NCBI GenBank assembly: GCA_022432975.1
Contig: CM039509.1
Span: 2,907,982 to 2,971,981, forward strand
Length of the DNA stretch: 64,000 nt
Origin: Begonia masoniana
Taxonomy: Eukaryota > Streptophyta > Magnoliopsida > Cucurbitales > Begoniaceae
Reading direction: 5' to 3'
The notes beneath the pieces were generated by a model, which was given only the letters and a program-made list of their open reading frames with translations, was not told where the DNA came from and made no database searches. Shown piece after piece: positions 1-11,120 of the stretch (position 1 is its first letter; each line of letters opens with the position of its first letter). Position numbers and translations under genes: made by a program.

Positions 1-1600
1 TTTATAAATGAAGGGAAGTGGCCTTAATTCTGGAACCCGCAAAATACGGCAATAAAATATAAGATAAAATTATGAAAAAAGTAAAACCGAATCGATCACC
101 TATACAAGGGTTCTCACAAATCAGCGATCAGAAACGCAGATCGAAACCGGTCCAAAACCCTAAAACTTAAATCCGATCAAGAACGCGGTTCCAAAAGAAA
201 CCGGGTACAGACGAGAAGAGGAGATCAAGAGACAAGTGACAACCAAATAAAAAAAATGCAGAAGATTCTGTAAATGACGAAAGAGGTGCGTAAACTGTTA
301 TTAATTACGGAGAATGCCAAAGGGTTGCGTGTTAGAAATAGAAAGGGAAGGGAGATGTATATGGTAGGGATAGGGGTAGAACGGACAAAACTATAAACCG
401 GTCCGGTTTGGTTTTGGTTTGGCCTTCAAACTCCATCGAACCGACACTGGATTCTAAAATTTTGAAATTGATGAAATTCAGTTTAGTTTCGGTTTGACTC
501 GTGCCTAAGTGAAATTAACTGAACCTAACCAAATTATCATTGGATTTTAGACAAAATAATGGATTATAAATTGAAAATTTTGGTTAAATTCTTAGATCCT
601 ATTTTAATAACATTTAATATAGTTAATTATATCTAATTGGTAATTTTATTATTACTCACAAAGAATGAAACTAGAGCTAATTGAAATCATAAGAATAATT
701 TATAATTATATTTAATGAGAAGATTTGAGAATGCAGTCAATTTGATTTATCATAATTTAAAAATTATTGAATTTTATTTTTAGAATTTTTATTTGACCAT
801 ATTTTTATATTAGCAATAGAATCAAAATAGAACTAATCGTTTCAATTTAGTTCTTTCACATAATTGAATCGAATCGAACCACGAACACTCTATGTAGGGA
901 TGGGCAATCAGTTCGAACGAGAATTGACTATTCAGTCTTTGGTTCGGTCAATAAAAAAAATTTATCATTTAATTAGTTAAATGAATTCTCGTTCACTAAT
1001 CTCATTAGTTTTCCTGATAAAAATATGTCGTCTGAGGTATAAGACTCACCCTGTTTCCACTGGATCTAATACCGGGAGTACCCTACCCTTAAAAAAAGAA
1101 CCTTTTCTCTCTTGATTATCAGTCTTATCGAGATCATACTTAGTTTTGAATGTAGAGTGACAACGATTCCCTCATTAACAGTGAATCAAATCGAACTGTA
1201 ATGAATTGTGGGTCGGAAAATCCAATCAAAAACTGGATCAAACCAACCCAAAATCCAAAAATAACTTATAATTCAACCCAAACCAAAACCAAAACTAATA
1301 AATGGACCAAAATCAACCATAAATATACATATTTTAAAAAATAATAATTTTTATTTAAATTTCAAAACCGAACCGAATGTTGATCATCTAACAGTACGAC
1401 TTGTTTACCTTCTAATAATTATACACTCTCTTTTAATTATTTGCATTTTATGTTAATTATTACACAAATTAAAAAATGACACACCAATATTTTGTTAAGT
1501 TATAAAATAAACGTATAAAATTGAAAGATACAGTTAGCATATTACTCTATAAAAAATACAATTAAAGGTGAGTAGCAAAAAAACAGTTACATCAAGAAAA
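1..1600. other. Intergenic DNA, no gene recognised
   Basis: AT-rich sequence without a convincing coding exon. Bases 1-400 are less AT-rich and look like the 5' flank of a gene that may lie off the left edge, but this is only an impression. Around 390-900 and 1190-1380 there are runs built from ccggtt/aaccgg/ggtttggtt words, a degenerate low-complexity composition common in plant intergenic DNA. Confidence 0.4.
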
Positions 1601-1774
1601 ATGTGAACCTAGAATCTGTAAATTGCTAGTGAAGACGTAGCAAACAAAGAAGATTTCTTGTCCAACGTTACATACAATGTTAATGTTCCCAAACAAACAC
1701 ATTCATAATCCAACCCCATCATCTCCAATCTAAGCTCTCTCTCTATTGAGAGAGGAAAGAGAGAGAGAGAGAGT

Positions 1775-1987
1775 ATGACAGTTGAAATAGAGAGAGTAAG
1801 AATGGAGCCGAGTACGAAGAAGATGTCGAGGAGAAGCACACTCTACGACTCCGTCGAGATGGAAGCGATGATCAACCACCTGAACCGGGCGATAGCTCAC
1901 GGCTCGTCTTCATCTCTAACGTCTCCTTCTTATCTCCATCGCTTAAACAACTCTCCTCTCTACCGACATTTCCTCGACAGAATTTGA
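1775..1987 (+). CDS. Small hypothetical protein, 70 aa
   Basis: I do not recognise this protein. It is a single open frame preceded by a GA-rich leader (about 1738-1774) like many plant 5' UTRs. The product is hydrophilic, with a basic N-terminal part (KKMSRRSTLYD), a Ser-rich middle and a C-terminus ending PLYRHFLDRI. There is no signal peptide, membrane segment or known motif. An internal ATG at 1802 (aagaATGgagcc) has a better initiation context than the first ATG at 1775 and could be the real start. The short Arg/Tyr-containing pattern resembles small plant-specific uncharacterised proteins, but no function can be assigned. It could also be a chance ORF in a transcript leader. Confidence 0.45.
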   Translation: MTVEIERVRMEPSTKKMSRRSTLYDSVEMEAMINHLNRAIAHGSSSSLTSPSYLHRLNNSPLYRHFLDRI

Positions 1988-2159
1988 AAAGAATCTTCTC
2001 AGCAGAAGACTCTGAGAATTCAAACTTGTTCACAACCACAACATCTCAAACCCAGATCAGGTTTTAAGGCAGTCAGCATTGGTCTTGTTTCTAGGGTTTG
2101 GAAGCATGTAAAGCATAGTTTCATTGGAAACTATCATAGTAAGTAAAAAATAAAATATT

Positions 2160-2995
2160 GGAAAATTATCGATTTTAACCATGTACTATACACGTTTCAA
2201 TTTCGGCCCATGTACTATAAAAACTGGCAAACCGAACCCTGTACTTTGATTATGTTATCAGTTTTAACCTTCTATCAATAATTTCATTAAACACTTATTT
2301 AAAAAACTAACAAACAATCTTGAATTCAATTGAAATTTTTACCACATGCTCACTACTTAATGAGAAGATAATCTAGAATTTTTCGTGATTTTTTAACACA
2401 TGTACGATTTATTATAATTTTATTTTAGTATTTTTTAAAAATATTATAATAAATCATACAAGTTTTAAAAAATTACGCAAATTTTTTTATTATCTACTCA
2501 TAATATGGTAAACATCTGAAAAAAGTTTCAAATAAATCTAATATTGTTTGGTATTCTTTTAAATTAATCTCAATTTTTTCTTTAATTTATAAATTAATTT
2601 TGAAACAAATACCAAACAACAATTAATTTATTTGAAAACTTTTCCACATGTTCAACCTATCATGGGTAGATAATAGAAAAAATTTCGTGATTTTCTAAAA
2701 TTTGTATGATTTATTATAATATTTTTATAAAATATTAAAATAAAATTTTAATAAATCGTACATGTGTTAAAAAATCACGAAAATTTTCAGATTATCTTCT
2801 CATTAAGTAGTGAGCATGTGGTAAAAATTTCAACTGAATCCAAGATCGTTTGTTAGTTTTTTCAATGAGGGTTTAATGAAATTGTTGATAGAAGGTCAAA
2901 ACTGATAACATAATCAAAGTACAGGGTTCAGTTTGCCAGTACAGGGGCCGAATTGAAAAAACGTGTATAGTACAGGGTTAAAATGACAATTTCCC
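2160..2995. mobile_element. Mutator-type foldback MITE, copy A
   Basis: The segment is almost entirely one large imperfect inverted repeat. The left arm starts ggaaaattatcgattttaac and the right arm ends with its imperfect complement; landmarks such as gaagataatctagaa / cagattatcttctcatt and the aaaccgaaccctgtac / gtacagggttcagttt pair mirror each other around about 2570. It has no coding capacity. Flanking candidate duplications (2151-2159 and 2996-3004) are AT-rich and match poorly. A second copy at 15722-16569 has a clean 9-bp duplication, which places the family in the Mutator superfamily. Confidence 0.8.
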
Positions 2996-3118
2996 TAAAA
3001 AATATATGAATTCCCATCATAGTAAGAAAGATTGAAAAACTTCAATCATTTACATACAGAAAAGGTCAACAATTTGTAACAAATAGTCAAATCCCAAGTT
3101 CAAGTTTTTTTTCATGGT

Positions 3119-3835
3119 TTAATGGAGAGACATGTTGAATTGCTTCAAAATCTTCTGAAGATTACCCAGAATTGCTAAGCTTATGCTCATAAATTCTTTT
3201 GATTTCTGCATCTTTTTCCTCATCTCTTCCAGAAACTTCGATTCCATCTCTTCCAATCCGTCCAAGCAGCTCTCCTCGTCCGTCATCGCTCCGCTGATCC
3301 ATGTCTGCAAATCCTTGATCTTTGTCTCCGTCAACACTTTCTCTCCCGGATCCACGTTCATCGCCGTCATCGAGTCGTCGAGCCGACTCAGCGCGTCCTC
3401 GATCTGACTCTCGCAGTCCGCCATCGCGGCCCCGCCGTTCAAGGTCGAATTGGAAACCTTGAGAATCGTCGAAATCATCAACAGTTCGGCAACGGAGATT
3501 TGGAGCGAAAGCTTGAAAATCTTTTCTGGATCGAGATCGGGGGATGTGTTGAGAGAGGAAATTGTGGTGAAGCAAGAATCGGGATACAGAGTCACATTGC
3601 AGACAGCTCTGATCATCTCCGCCGGCATATTAGAGGAAAGAGAGGGAGATTCCGGCGGTTCAGAGACGGAACCATGGATAACAGCTCCGACGATCAAACC
3701 GATGAGCAGAGTACAGAGAACAACGGCGGAGATAGCTAAGGCGATTAAACCTGATTTCTTGTAGGACTTTGGTTGAGCTTGATCTTCAAGATGGCTAACT
3801 TTTCCATAGCCTTTAAGAACATTGATTGGATCCAT
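3119..3835 (-). CDS. Membrane-anchored pectin methylesterase inhibitor-like protein (PMEI domain), 238 aa
   Basis: A single-exon gene starting at the ATG at 3835-3833. Residues 1-28 are a hydrophilic cytosolic head, 29-53 a strongly hydrophobic membrane segment (GLIALAISAVVLCTLLIGLI), 54-70 a Pro/Ser linker, and 71-238 a helical PMEI domain. The four conserved cysteines of that fold are present at C79, C88, C141 and C190 (CNVTLYPDSC; TDEESCLDG). This arrangement is the pro-region of type I pectin methylesterases, in which the domain inhibits the esterase until it is cleaved off in the Golgi. Here the frame stops after the last PMEI helix and no esterase domain follows; about 120 bp downstream lies MITE copy A. 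It is therefore either a stand-alone membrane-anchored inhibitor or a PME gene that lost its catalytic exons. Family membership is clear; activity is inference. Confidence 0.85.
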   Translation of the reverse strand: MDPINVLKGYGKVSHLEDQAQPKSYKKSGLIALAISAVVLCTLLIGLIVGAVIHGSVSEPPESPSLSSNMPAEMIRAVCNVTLYPDSCFTTISSLNTSPDLDPEKIFKLSLQISVAELLMISTILKVSNSTLNGGAAMADCESQIEDALSRLDDSMTAMNVDPGEKVLTETKIKDLQTWISGAMTDEESCLDGLEEMESKFLEEMRKKMQKSKEFMSISLAILGNLQKILKQFNMSLH

Positions 3836-4304
3836 GCGTGATTCTTCTCAATTTTTCTGTTTGCTTCTCAGGAAAATCTGAGAGATTTGAAGTAGGCAGA
3901 AGAAGAAGAGGAGGTTTGATGTGTTTTCGCAGAGTTGACTTTGATTTGGAGTGGAAGACCACGCCAAGTTAAGAATTTTTCTATTTATATTATTAAATTC
4001 ATTTTTTAAATAAAATTCAAGAATCAATCAACTCTGAAATATTCTCCTACAATTTTTTTTTTTTAATTTATAAAAAACACATGAAGTACCACTTTCTTTT
4101 ACAAATTTAATTTTTATAAGGTTAATGTTAAAAAGAAAAAGAACCCTTAAATTATGAGGCAATGACAAACTGATCCTTAAACTAATTTTGTTAACATACT
4201 AACTCTTAAATCATTATCTGGTAACAATTTCATCATTGTCATTTATTTTTGGGTTAAACTTGAGAGTAAGAGTTCGGAAATAAGAGCGAGCGTCCACACA
4301 GGTT
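3836..4304. other. Upstream flank of the PMEI-like gene
   Basis: About 470 bases between the PMEI-like start codon and the solo LTR. AT-rich, with no gene. The first 100 bases hold a purine-rich leader (on the minus strand, a CT-rich 5' UTR). Confidence 0.4.
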
Positions 4305-4309
4305 GCCCG

Positions 4310-5814
4310 TGTTGACTTATAGAGTGTTTAAGTCATAATATGTTTTTGATGATGTATTTAAAGGATAAATAATGTAATTTGATTATGTGTATTTAATGAG
4401 AATAATGAATATGAGGTTATTTGGAAATACCCTTGAAAAGGGTATTTTAGTTATCTAATAAATTGTATTGAGTATACAGGGCTGAATAGTTAAACAGGGC
4501 TAAAATTAGTTGTTTTTTGTGCCGATCACAAGACGACAAAGAAATGAAGGCTTCTGCCGATTGCTAAAAGACAGAAGAAGAAGTCGTTTAGAGCATGCTT
4601 GTGCCGATGACGTGTCAGGATGAAATCTACCCATAGCATCTGAAGCTATTCCTGCCGATGGAGTTTTTTTCAATAAAGTGATGCCATGCCGAACACTAAA
4701 CGACAAAAGCCGATGGTGTTTAAAGATGTTCATGCCGATTGCTTTGTAGCTGCATCTGCCGATGTCGTTCAAGGTTTCTCATGCCGATCACTAGACGACA
4801 AAACTCCAAGGACTCATCTGCCAATAGCTTACGAAGATTCAAATGCCGATGGCATTCAAAGACTCATCTGCCGATGGCCCTACAAGATGCAAATACCGAT
4901 GGGGTCTTACACTTCAAATACCGATGAAGTTTTACACTCCAAATACCGATGGCATCCAAAGATTCTTATACCGATGACATATGAAGACTCTTTTGCCAAT
5001 GGTATTCCTGCTGATGACATATTAAGTCAGCTGCCGATTACATTTGAAGCTTCATATGCCGATGGCTCTACAAGTTGCATTTACCGATGACGTGGCATTA
5101 TTTTACAAGCTGCATCTGGTTATGATCTTCCGCCAGAATTTAAAGTTAGCCGCGAAGCTACAGTGATGTCGTTTTCAAGCATTAACTCCAGACCTTTAAT
5201 GGCGACGACGAACAACATTTTCAGAAGCAACGGATAGCTGCTCCAGTACGGATGCTTCCCAACGGTAACTTTTATCCATTTGAAGAAAGAAGCATTCAAT
5301 TCTGAGAAGAAAAAGTATACAGAGTATTTAAGCCGAGCTCAGAGAACGAAGGAAGAACTTTTGCCAATTTGAATTCTGAGCCCTAGCTGCGAAAGTCATT
5401 CTTCACTCTGTATTTTTCACTACATCTCTAAACTTGAACTCGAGATTCAATTGTTGTAAGAGTGTAGTCTGTGCGTTATTTTTACAAACTCAAATCTCTA
5501 TAAGGCAGTTGATTGACGCCCGTGAAAGTTCAATCCAGAATTGTAAAGGCAGTTGATCGGAGCCCGGAATCCCGATCTGTTTTCTCGTGAGGAGAAGGTT
5601 AAGGATCTTCAAGGGGTGAGCCTTGGAGCGTGGACGTAGGCAGCTTGGCCGAACCACGTAAAAAGCGTTGGTGTTCAATCTCTCTTACCCTCTCTGTCAT
5701 TATTGTTATTAACTTAATTGCTGATAGAGTAAATTGAGAGAGTGATTAAATTGATCAATAAATTTATTTTTAAAAGTCTAATTCACCCCCTTCTTAGACA
5801 ATTCCGGTCCTACA
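4310..5814 (+). mobile_element. Solo LTR of the Sirevirus-like copia family
   Basis: Begins TGTTGACTTATAGAG and ends CCGGTCCTACA, the same ends as the LTRs of the full element at 19918-30956, but in the opposite orientation. It is flanked by a perfect 5-bp duplication, gcccg at 4305-4309 and 5815-5819. A lone LTR with intact target duplication is the normal product of recombination between the two LTRs of one insertion. It contains the family's 25-bp minisatellite (about 4690-5095) and a TATA-like tatttaag near 5323. Confidence 0.93.
4690..5095 (+). repeat. 25-bp minisatellite inside the LTR (core TGCCGAT)
   Basis: Degenerate tandem units of about 25 bp, each starting tgccgatgg or taccgatgg followed by a variable ttcaaaga-type stretch. 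The same array lies in both LTRs of the full element on the opposite strand (about 20642-21180 and 30150-30665). It gives long open frames by chance, which are not genes. Confidence 0.85.
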
Positions 5815-5819
5815 GCCCG

Positions 5820-6372
5820 TTCGCTCCTACAAGTTGTTTGCTATATTACATTTTTTGAATAAAAGTCTATTTTTAGCATCTACTTTGAATCTTGAAAGTC
5901 ACTTATAACAATTTTTCCACTAATCTATTTCTGGGCGTCTATTGTGAACTTCAGAAGTTCACTCCTGAAACACTTTCATTTCCAACACTTTCGTTTTTTT
6001 CGGAGGTGGGAGAGTTTTTATGTTCATTTCTTGACATAAACTCTTGCGGGTTTTCAAATACCATTGACAATCTTCTCAAATTTAATTAAAATACGTGATT
6101 AAATTATATTTTATTTATTTAATTTTGGAGTTGGTGCAAAAATATTGGTCTATATTTACTTAGATTATAAATGTAAACACATAAAATAAAATAAATTATC
6201 ATTTCTCGAACTAAAGATCTTTGTTCATTATAACGCGTACATGTATCACAATCATTGACCACTAGCTTTATAAAACACCTCAAAGGAAACTAGTTAAAAA
6301 TAAATAAATAAGTTAAAACCTTGTCAAACTAAAATAATTTAATAAATTTGATTAAGTCATAAATTTTATATA
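5820..6372. other. Intergenic DNA between two solo LTRs
   Basis: AT-rich; short open frames only. Nothing recognised. Confidence 0.4.
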
Positions 6373-6377
6373 TATAT

Positions 6378-8190
6378 TGTTGGGAGTTATGTGTCCAAAC
6401 AAACAAATGTATTAGAACAGTTATATTATTTAATTGATTAATATTATGCTTGCATTTAAAGTTCATGTTTTATAAAATTCAAAGAAAATTCTTTGGTTAT
6501 TTGTGCAAACTTTATATTGTATATATGAGGGATATAATATAAAGAGTAATAACCAAAACAAATTCATGACTTATATTTGAAGTATGAAATCTTCAAATAA
6601 ATCATAGTCATAAACTTAGTTTATCTCATTAAGTATGTATAGTTATATCCCGACTATATATGTAGTAACATAAAGTAAATAAATTTTATGTAATATGATT
6701 ATATAGGACTATACCAAATAAAATTATATTGTTCTTATAATTTTCGTTAAACATAGAACAAATAACTTTATCATAATTATGGTCATATATATGTAATCTT
6801 AACTCATTGTATTTAACAAACTCCTATTTTATTTTAATTTATTCTTTAATTTACTTTGTAAAGTTTTGTATGAGTTACAATTCACACACCTTGTATATTG
6901 GGAATGAATTAAAATGAATAGCTGAGAATGTTAATATCGATACAATTAAATCTATTTTATTGGATTCCTTTTTTGTTAGTTAAAAGATCGAATAATTAGC
7001 GCGCAAATTCATAAATCATTATGAATTAATTATTCAATCAAGGACTAATAGTAGTTAAGGATAAAGATGTAATATGAGAGATTAATGGATTATAAATCTA
7101 GCTCTATTACGAATCTAAATGGAGGGTTAGTATATATACAATGACTATATCAATGGACATTACTTTGAGTAAACATAATCTATAGTTTTAATAGTACAAC
7201 TCTAAGTATTTAGTTGACTTACTTTAGAGTTAATAATTATGTTAATTGATATAAAGAGTTTATATTAATTAACGAAAAAATTATTGAAGCTTAAAATTAT
7301 AAGTCCATCGGTCCATTTATCACCTTCTATCATTATTCGAATAATAGAAAAATGAAAAATGAAGATTAAATAATTAACTATGAGTTAATTATTTAATACA
7401 CTCAATAATAAGTTTATTATATTTCATTAGATAAAATAGTTGAATAATCAAGTTATAAGACACATGACAAAAGTTGTCATAATTAATATGTTTGTTATAT
7501 TTCATTAAATGAAATAATTGAATTGTTCAATTAATTAACAAATATAAAGTTGTTTTTAAAAATAATTTTTTAAAATGGATTTTGTCAAATCATGGTGCCA
7601 AGTGTAAGGTCACGATGAGAAGTTGATTTCCATAACATCTTTTGTTATAAATGTTATTAAGAAATCAATTCTAACTTAATGGTAAATTAAATTTTGTAAC
7701 GTTTATTTCTTTTAAATATTATGATAACCGTTATAAAATTCTTACTCTATAAATAGAGGTTAAGACCTCATTTGTAAAACAAAGTGTGAGAGAATCCATT
7801 TTGAGAAGCAATCCATTTTAAGAGCATTTTCGTGGTGGTTGGGAGAATAGTTCTCTATATCCATATAGATCGTCTCATGTGTTGAGAATACGATCTATCA
7901 CAAATTGAGTGTGATCCTTTTGTGTGAGTTCATCACGCCCACACATGTTTATTCGAGGTGAGAAGGATAGATAAAGAAGATCGAAGGCTCTTCGATATTA
8001 AGAAAGTTTTCTTCAAAGGTAATTTCTTTCATTCTAATTTATTTATTTTATTGCATATAATTATTTATATATCATAAATGACGATTCTATTATTATTGTA
8101 AAAATTGTTTTTCATAATATTTAAGTTGTGCACATATGGGTGTTATGAATACCATTAATTCTGCCGTGTGAGGGAACTTAAATTCCAACA
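6378..8190 (+). mobile_element. Solo LTR of a second retrotransposon family
   Basis: Begins TGTTGGGAGTTATG and ends AATTCCAACA, with tatat directly before (6373-6377) and directly after (8191-8195). The duplication lies in AT-rich DNA, so on its own it is weak evidence. Support also comes from a promoter-like ctctataaatagagg at about 7745-7757 and from the TG...CA ends with the inverted TGTTGG/CCAACA termini usual for plant LTRs. No internal retrotransposon domain is present. It is unlike the other LTRs in the window. Confidence 0.7.
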
Positions 8191-8513
8191 TATATATATC
8201 TCGACAAATTATCTTTTTATTTTTATCATAAATTATTGTATATTAATAGTGTCGAATTTCAACTATATCATCTCAATTGGATTTTAATCCAAACTATGGA
8301 GTTCTAATGCAGCATAAGAAGTCGTTAAACAACAAATTAACCACGTAAACCTTGTCATACTTATAATTTTTTGAAATGATACACGTGCAATACACATAAG
8401 CCTTTTTTTTTTTTCAAATTAACTGCATTGATTTTGCCTGTCATAAACCAATATGATGGTGATAAAAAACTTTAAATTTTGAGTAAAATGTGAAATCTAA
8501 CCTTAAGAATTAA

Positions 8514-8904
8514 TGTGATAACCCGAATGTGTACGTATAAACACGACTGCGAGGCAAACCTCGAGTTGCGGGGCAAACCTTAGAACCTAAGCCGAGTGTA
8601 GGCAAACCCCGGACTCGAATATAGGTAAATCACATGTCGTAAAAAGGAGGTCATCACAATCCCACATCGCTTGGAGAGGTATATGAAAGTGAAACATACG
8701 TAAGGAAATCCTCTCAAGATAGTAAGACGCGTTTTGGAGCACAATTGACAACGGATCCCATAAGAACTCTGAAGTTAAAGGTGCTCCGGTAAGAGTAGTA
8801 ACATGTTGGGTGACCGACTGAGAAGTCTTCACCAAACAAATTTGTGAGGAGAGGATATTGAGGTACAACCTAATCTCCATAACCTGGAAAAATGAGTCGT
8901 TATA
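8514..8904 (+). repeat. Cassandra 5' LTR
   Basis: About 391 bp, from tgtgataaccc to the base before the primer-binding-like site. Contains the better preserved 5S-like block. The preceding attaa may be half of the target duplication, but the partner cannot be fixed. Confidence 0.75.
8751..8832 (+). ncRNA. 5S rRNA-derived segment in Cassandra LTR 1
   Basis: Reads acggatcccat then agaactctgaagttaa, gtgct..ggtaagagtagta and gttgggtgacc..ctgagaagtc, aligning in order with the middle and 3' half of plant 5S rRNA. In Cassandra this region keeps the internal RNA polymerase III promoter boxes. It is not a functional ribosomal gene. Confidence 0.8.
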
Positions 8905-8975
8905 AATTGTATCAGAGTCTATACCCAATCGGAAATGTGGCCAACGAAGACGTTGGGCCTGTGAGGGGGAGTGAT

Positions 8976-9335
8976 TGTAATAACCCGAATGTGTACATAT
9001 GAGAATGACTGCGAGGCAAATCTCGGGTTGCGGGTTAAACCTTAAGATCTAAGCCGAGTGTAAGCAAATTTCAGGTCTTAAAAAAGGGGTCATCACAATC
9101 TCACATCGCTTGATGAGGTATATGAAAATAAAATATATGTAAGAAAACTCTCTCAAAATAGTAAGACGCGTTTTTTAGCACAATTGGTAACGAATCTCAT
9201 AAGAACTTTAAAATTAAAAGTGCTCAGGTGATAGCAGTACCATGTTGGGTGATGGACTGGGAAGTCCTCGCTAAAAAAATTCGTGAATAGAGAATATTGA
9301 GGTACGTCCAATCTCCAGATAGGACGATACCTTCT
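8976..9335 (+). repeat. Cassandra 3' LTR
   Basis: Diverged copy of the first LTR, starting tgtaataaccc directly after the purine tract. It has many more changes in the 5S-like block (9190-9271). The end is uncertain. Confidence 0.7.
9190..9271 (+). ncRNA. 5S rRNA-derived segment in Cassandra LTR 2
   Basis: Decayed copy of the 5S-like block: acgaatctcataagaact, then gtgctcaggtgatagcagta and gttgggtgatggactgggaa. It still contains gggaagtcctcg, closer to 5S than the same part of LTR 1. Confidence 0.7.
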
Positions 9336-9523
9336 CGAAAATTACTAAATCAATCTTTTTTTCAGCACCAAAATTGTTTTATATTATCACAAAAAACAGT
9401 TAAATTTTACCACAAGCCAAACATGGCATCTCCACGTGTCATACATCACTTAGTGAATGCTCTCTCTCTGTCTCCTAACTGTCAGCAAAACCTATAATGT
9501 CACCCTTCAATCTCGAAACACCA

Positions 9524-9564
<41 letters not shown>

Positions 9565-10850
9565 TTTCCCCTCTTCCATTTTCAGAAGCTCAAGAAAACG
9601 CATAGCAAGATCAGAGGCTACCGGTATCTTCTCAGGCAAGCAATCGTCTCTATTCCTTCTATCTGCAAATTGGGTTCTGTGATTTAGATCCTTCTATCTC
9701 TGTGCTCGTTTCGTTTTCTTCATCTTTTCTTTCTCTTTTTCCTTCGTTTTTGTCTTTCTGGGTTTGGATTGTTTTCAGTCCTCAAATCATTTTGATCCGA
9801 CACTGTTTCTTTTTCTCTCTGTAAATCAACCATCAAGGCATTGTTATTCGATCTTGCTCTGTTGTGATATGAATTAGATAAATTATTACGATGTTCAATG
9901 ATTCAGTACATTAGATGGGTCAAAACTACACTTTACTCTCTGTTTTAAGAACATCAAACTAGAAAATATGGAGAAGAAATGACCGCGAGTAGGAGAATTT
10001 GATGATTGTAGTTTTACAAAATATGAGTTTATAATGTATTTTATTGTAGGTTTATAGACATAAAACAAAACACTAAAAAATAGGGGTGGGCGAACCCGTG
10101 CTTTAGACCGGCTCTACCCACCAAACAATCTGGTCTCGGTGCAATAATTTCAAGAATTACGAGTAACGGATCAGTTTACGATTTTAGTAGTCAAAACTCA
10201 CAAAAGCTACACCGAACCGGGTCAAAAATCCAACCTAAGACCGGTTAAAACCCGACGCAAAATTCTATAAAACTAGCTCATATCTGAAAATCGACTCCAA
10301 ACTCGACCTAAAACTTCAAAAACCTGGCCCAAAAGCAATAAAATCAATAAGTTTCAACCTAGTTGACATATACACGTAACTTGTGATATAAAATTTTTTG
10401 ATTTAATATTTAATATTGTTACAATGAAAGATTAAATTCATACATTTTTTTAAAAAATTGAAATAATATTTCTTCTGTATAAGTAAAGAAATTCCAAATA
10501 TAGGCTACCCATTAGGTCAGTCCAAAGGAAGACTGAGACCAGGCTTTCTGGGCCATCTACCCCTTGCAGTTGGGCCCAGATTCTAGGCCTGTTAACTGCT
10601 AAGCCCATTCTAGTATTCTGGTGACGTGTCAGTTCCAGCTGTGAAAACGTTCTGCGTTTATTCACCTTCCCCTCACCTGCCAATTAAATTGTGCCACGTC
10701 AGACAAATTTCCCCCTGATTGAGAGAATAGCAATTTGAATGGTCAAGGGGGGTAGGTTCATTACTACATGCTTTCTTTGAATCCTTTTTTACTAAAATGT
10801 TCACATGTCACGTTGATTTTTATAGCAAACTGTGTTATAAAAATATTCAA
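9336..10850. other. Intergenic DNA with a (TC)n tract; possible orphan 5' UTR
   Basis: A (TC)n microsatellite lies at 9526-9561, followed by CT-rich sequence up to about 9830 that looks like a plant 5' UTR and start of an intron, but no coding exon follows. From 10080 to 10340 there are degenerate aaccgg/ccggtt-rich words as at the left edge. No gene supported. Confidence 0.4.
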
Positions 10851-10853
10851 TTT

Positions 10854-11110
10854 TTGACCGTTGGATCGTCTCCACGTGTCTCTTTTTAGCTTTTGACCGT
10901 TAGTGTGATGCAATAAAATATTAGCTTTGAAAGTCAAACTTGGTCCATTTTCTCATTTTGTCAGCTCCCATCTAACCTTCTCTTTCCGTATGTACATCTA
11001 CTACCATTACCAAACCAGCGCGGGATACGACGGAGAGTGGCGGCACCGGCGCAGCTAGGACTGCCCGTTCTACCAAACCTACTATTATTGACTCAATCTT
11101 CGCTATAAAA
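10854..11110 (+). promoter_or_regulatory. F3'H promoter region: W-boxes, G-box, TATA box
   Basis: Two TTGACC W-box cores (10854-10859 and 10893-10898) in repeated tttgaccgtt words flank a perfect CACGTG G-box (10873-10878). A TATAAAA box (11104-11110) lies 50 bp before the first ATG at 11160. The taccaaacctac string at 11071-11082 resembles MYB-type sites found in flavonoid gene promoters. Motifs are seen; their use is inferred. A start site about 30 bp after the TATA box would put the upstream ORF inside the mRNA. Confidence 0.55.
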
Positions 11111-11120
11111 CCCTCTTCCT

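Larger units (their letters stand above)
8514..9335 (+). mobile_element. Cassandra-type TRIM retrotransposon with 5S-like LTRs
   Basis: Two related repeats begin TGTGATAACCCGAATG (8514) and TGTAATAACCCGAATG (8976). Between them lie a primer-binding-like site (attgtatcagagtc, 8905-8918, near-complement of initiator Met tRNA) and a purine tract gtgagggggagtga (8961-8974). The internal part is only about 70 bp and non-coding. Each LTR contains a block matching 5S rRNA (ggatcccat.agaactc, then gttgggtgacc...gaagtc). An LTR miniature with 5S-derived LTRs is the definition of Cassandra. The right end of the second LTR is blurred; 9335 is approximate. It needs proteins from other elements to move. 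Confidence 0.85.

Noticed and set aside
4686..5090. 134-codon frame with repeating ADG/MPI words, and similar frames in the other two LTRs
   Set aside because: Produced by the 25-bp LTR minisatellite; differs between LTR copies and lies in non-coding LTR.
9457..9687. ORF across the (TC)n tract
   Set aside because: Ser/Leu repeat from the microsatellite; no protein similarity.
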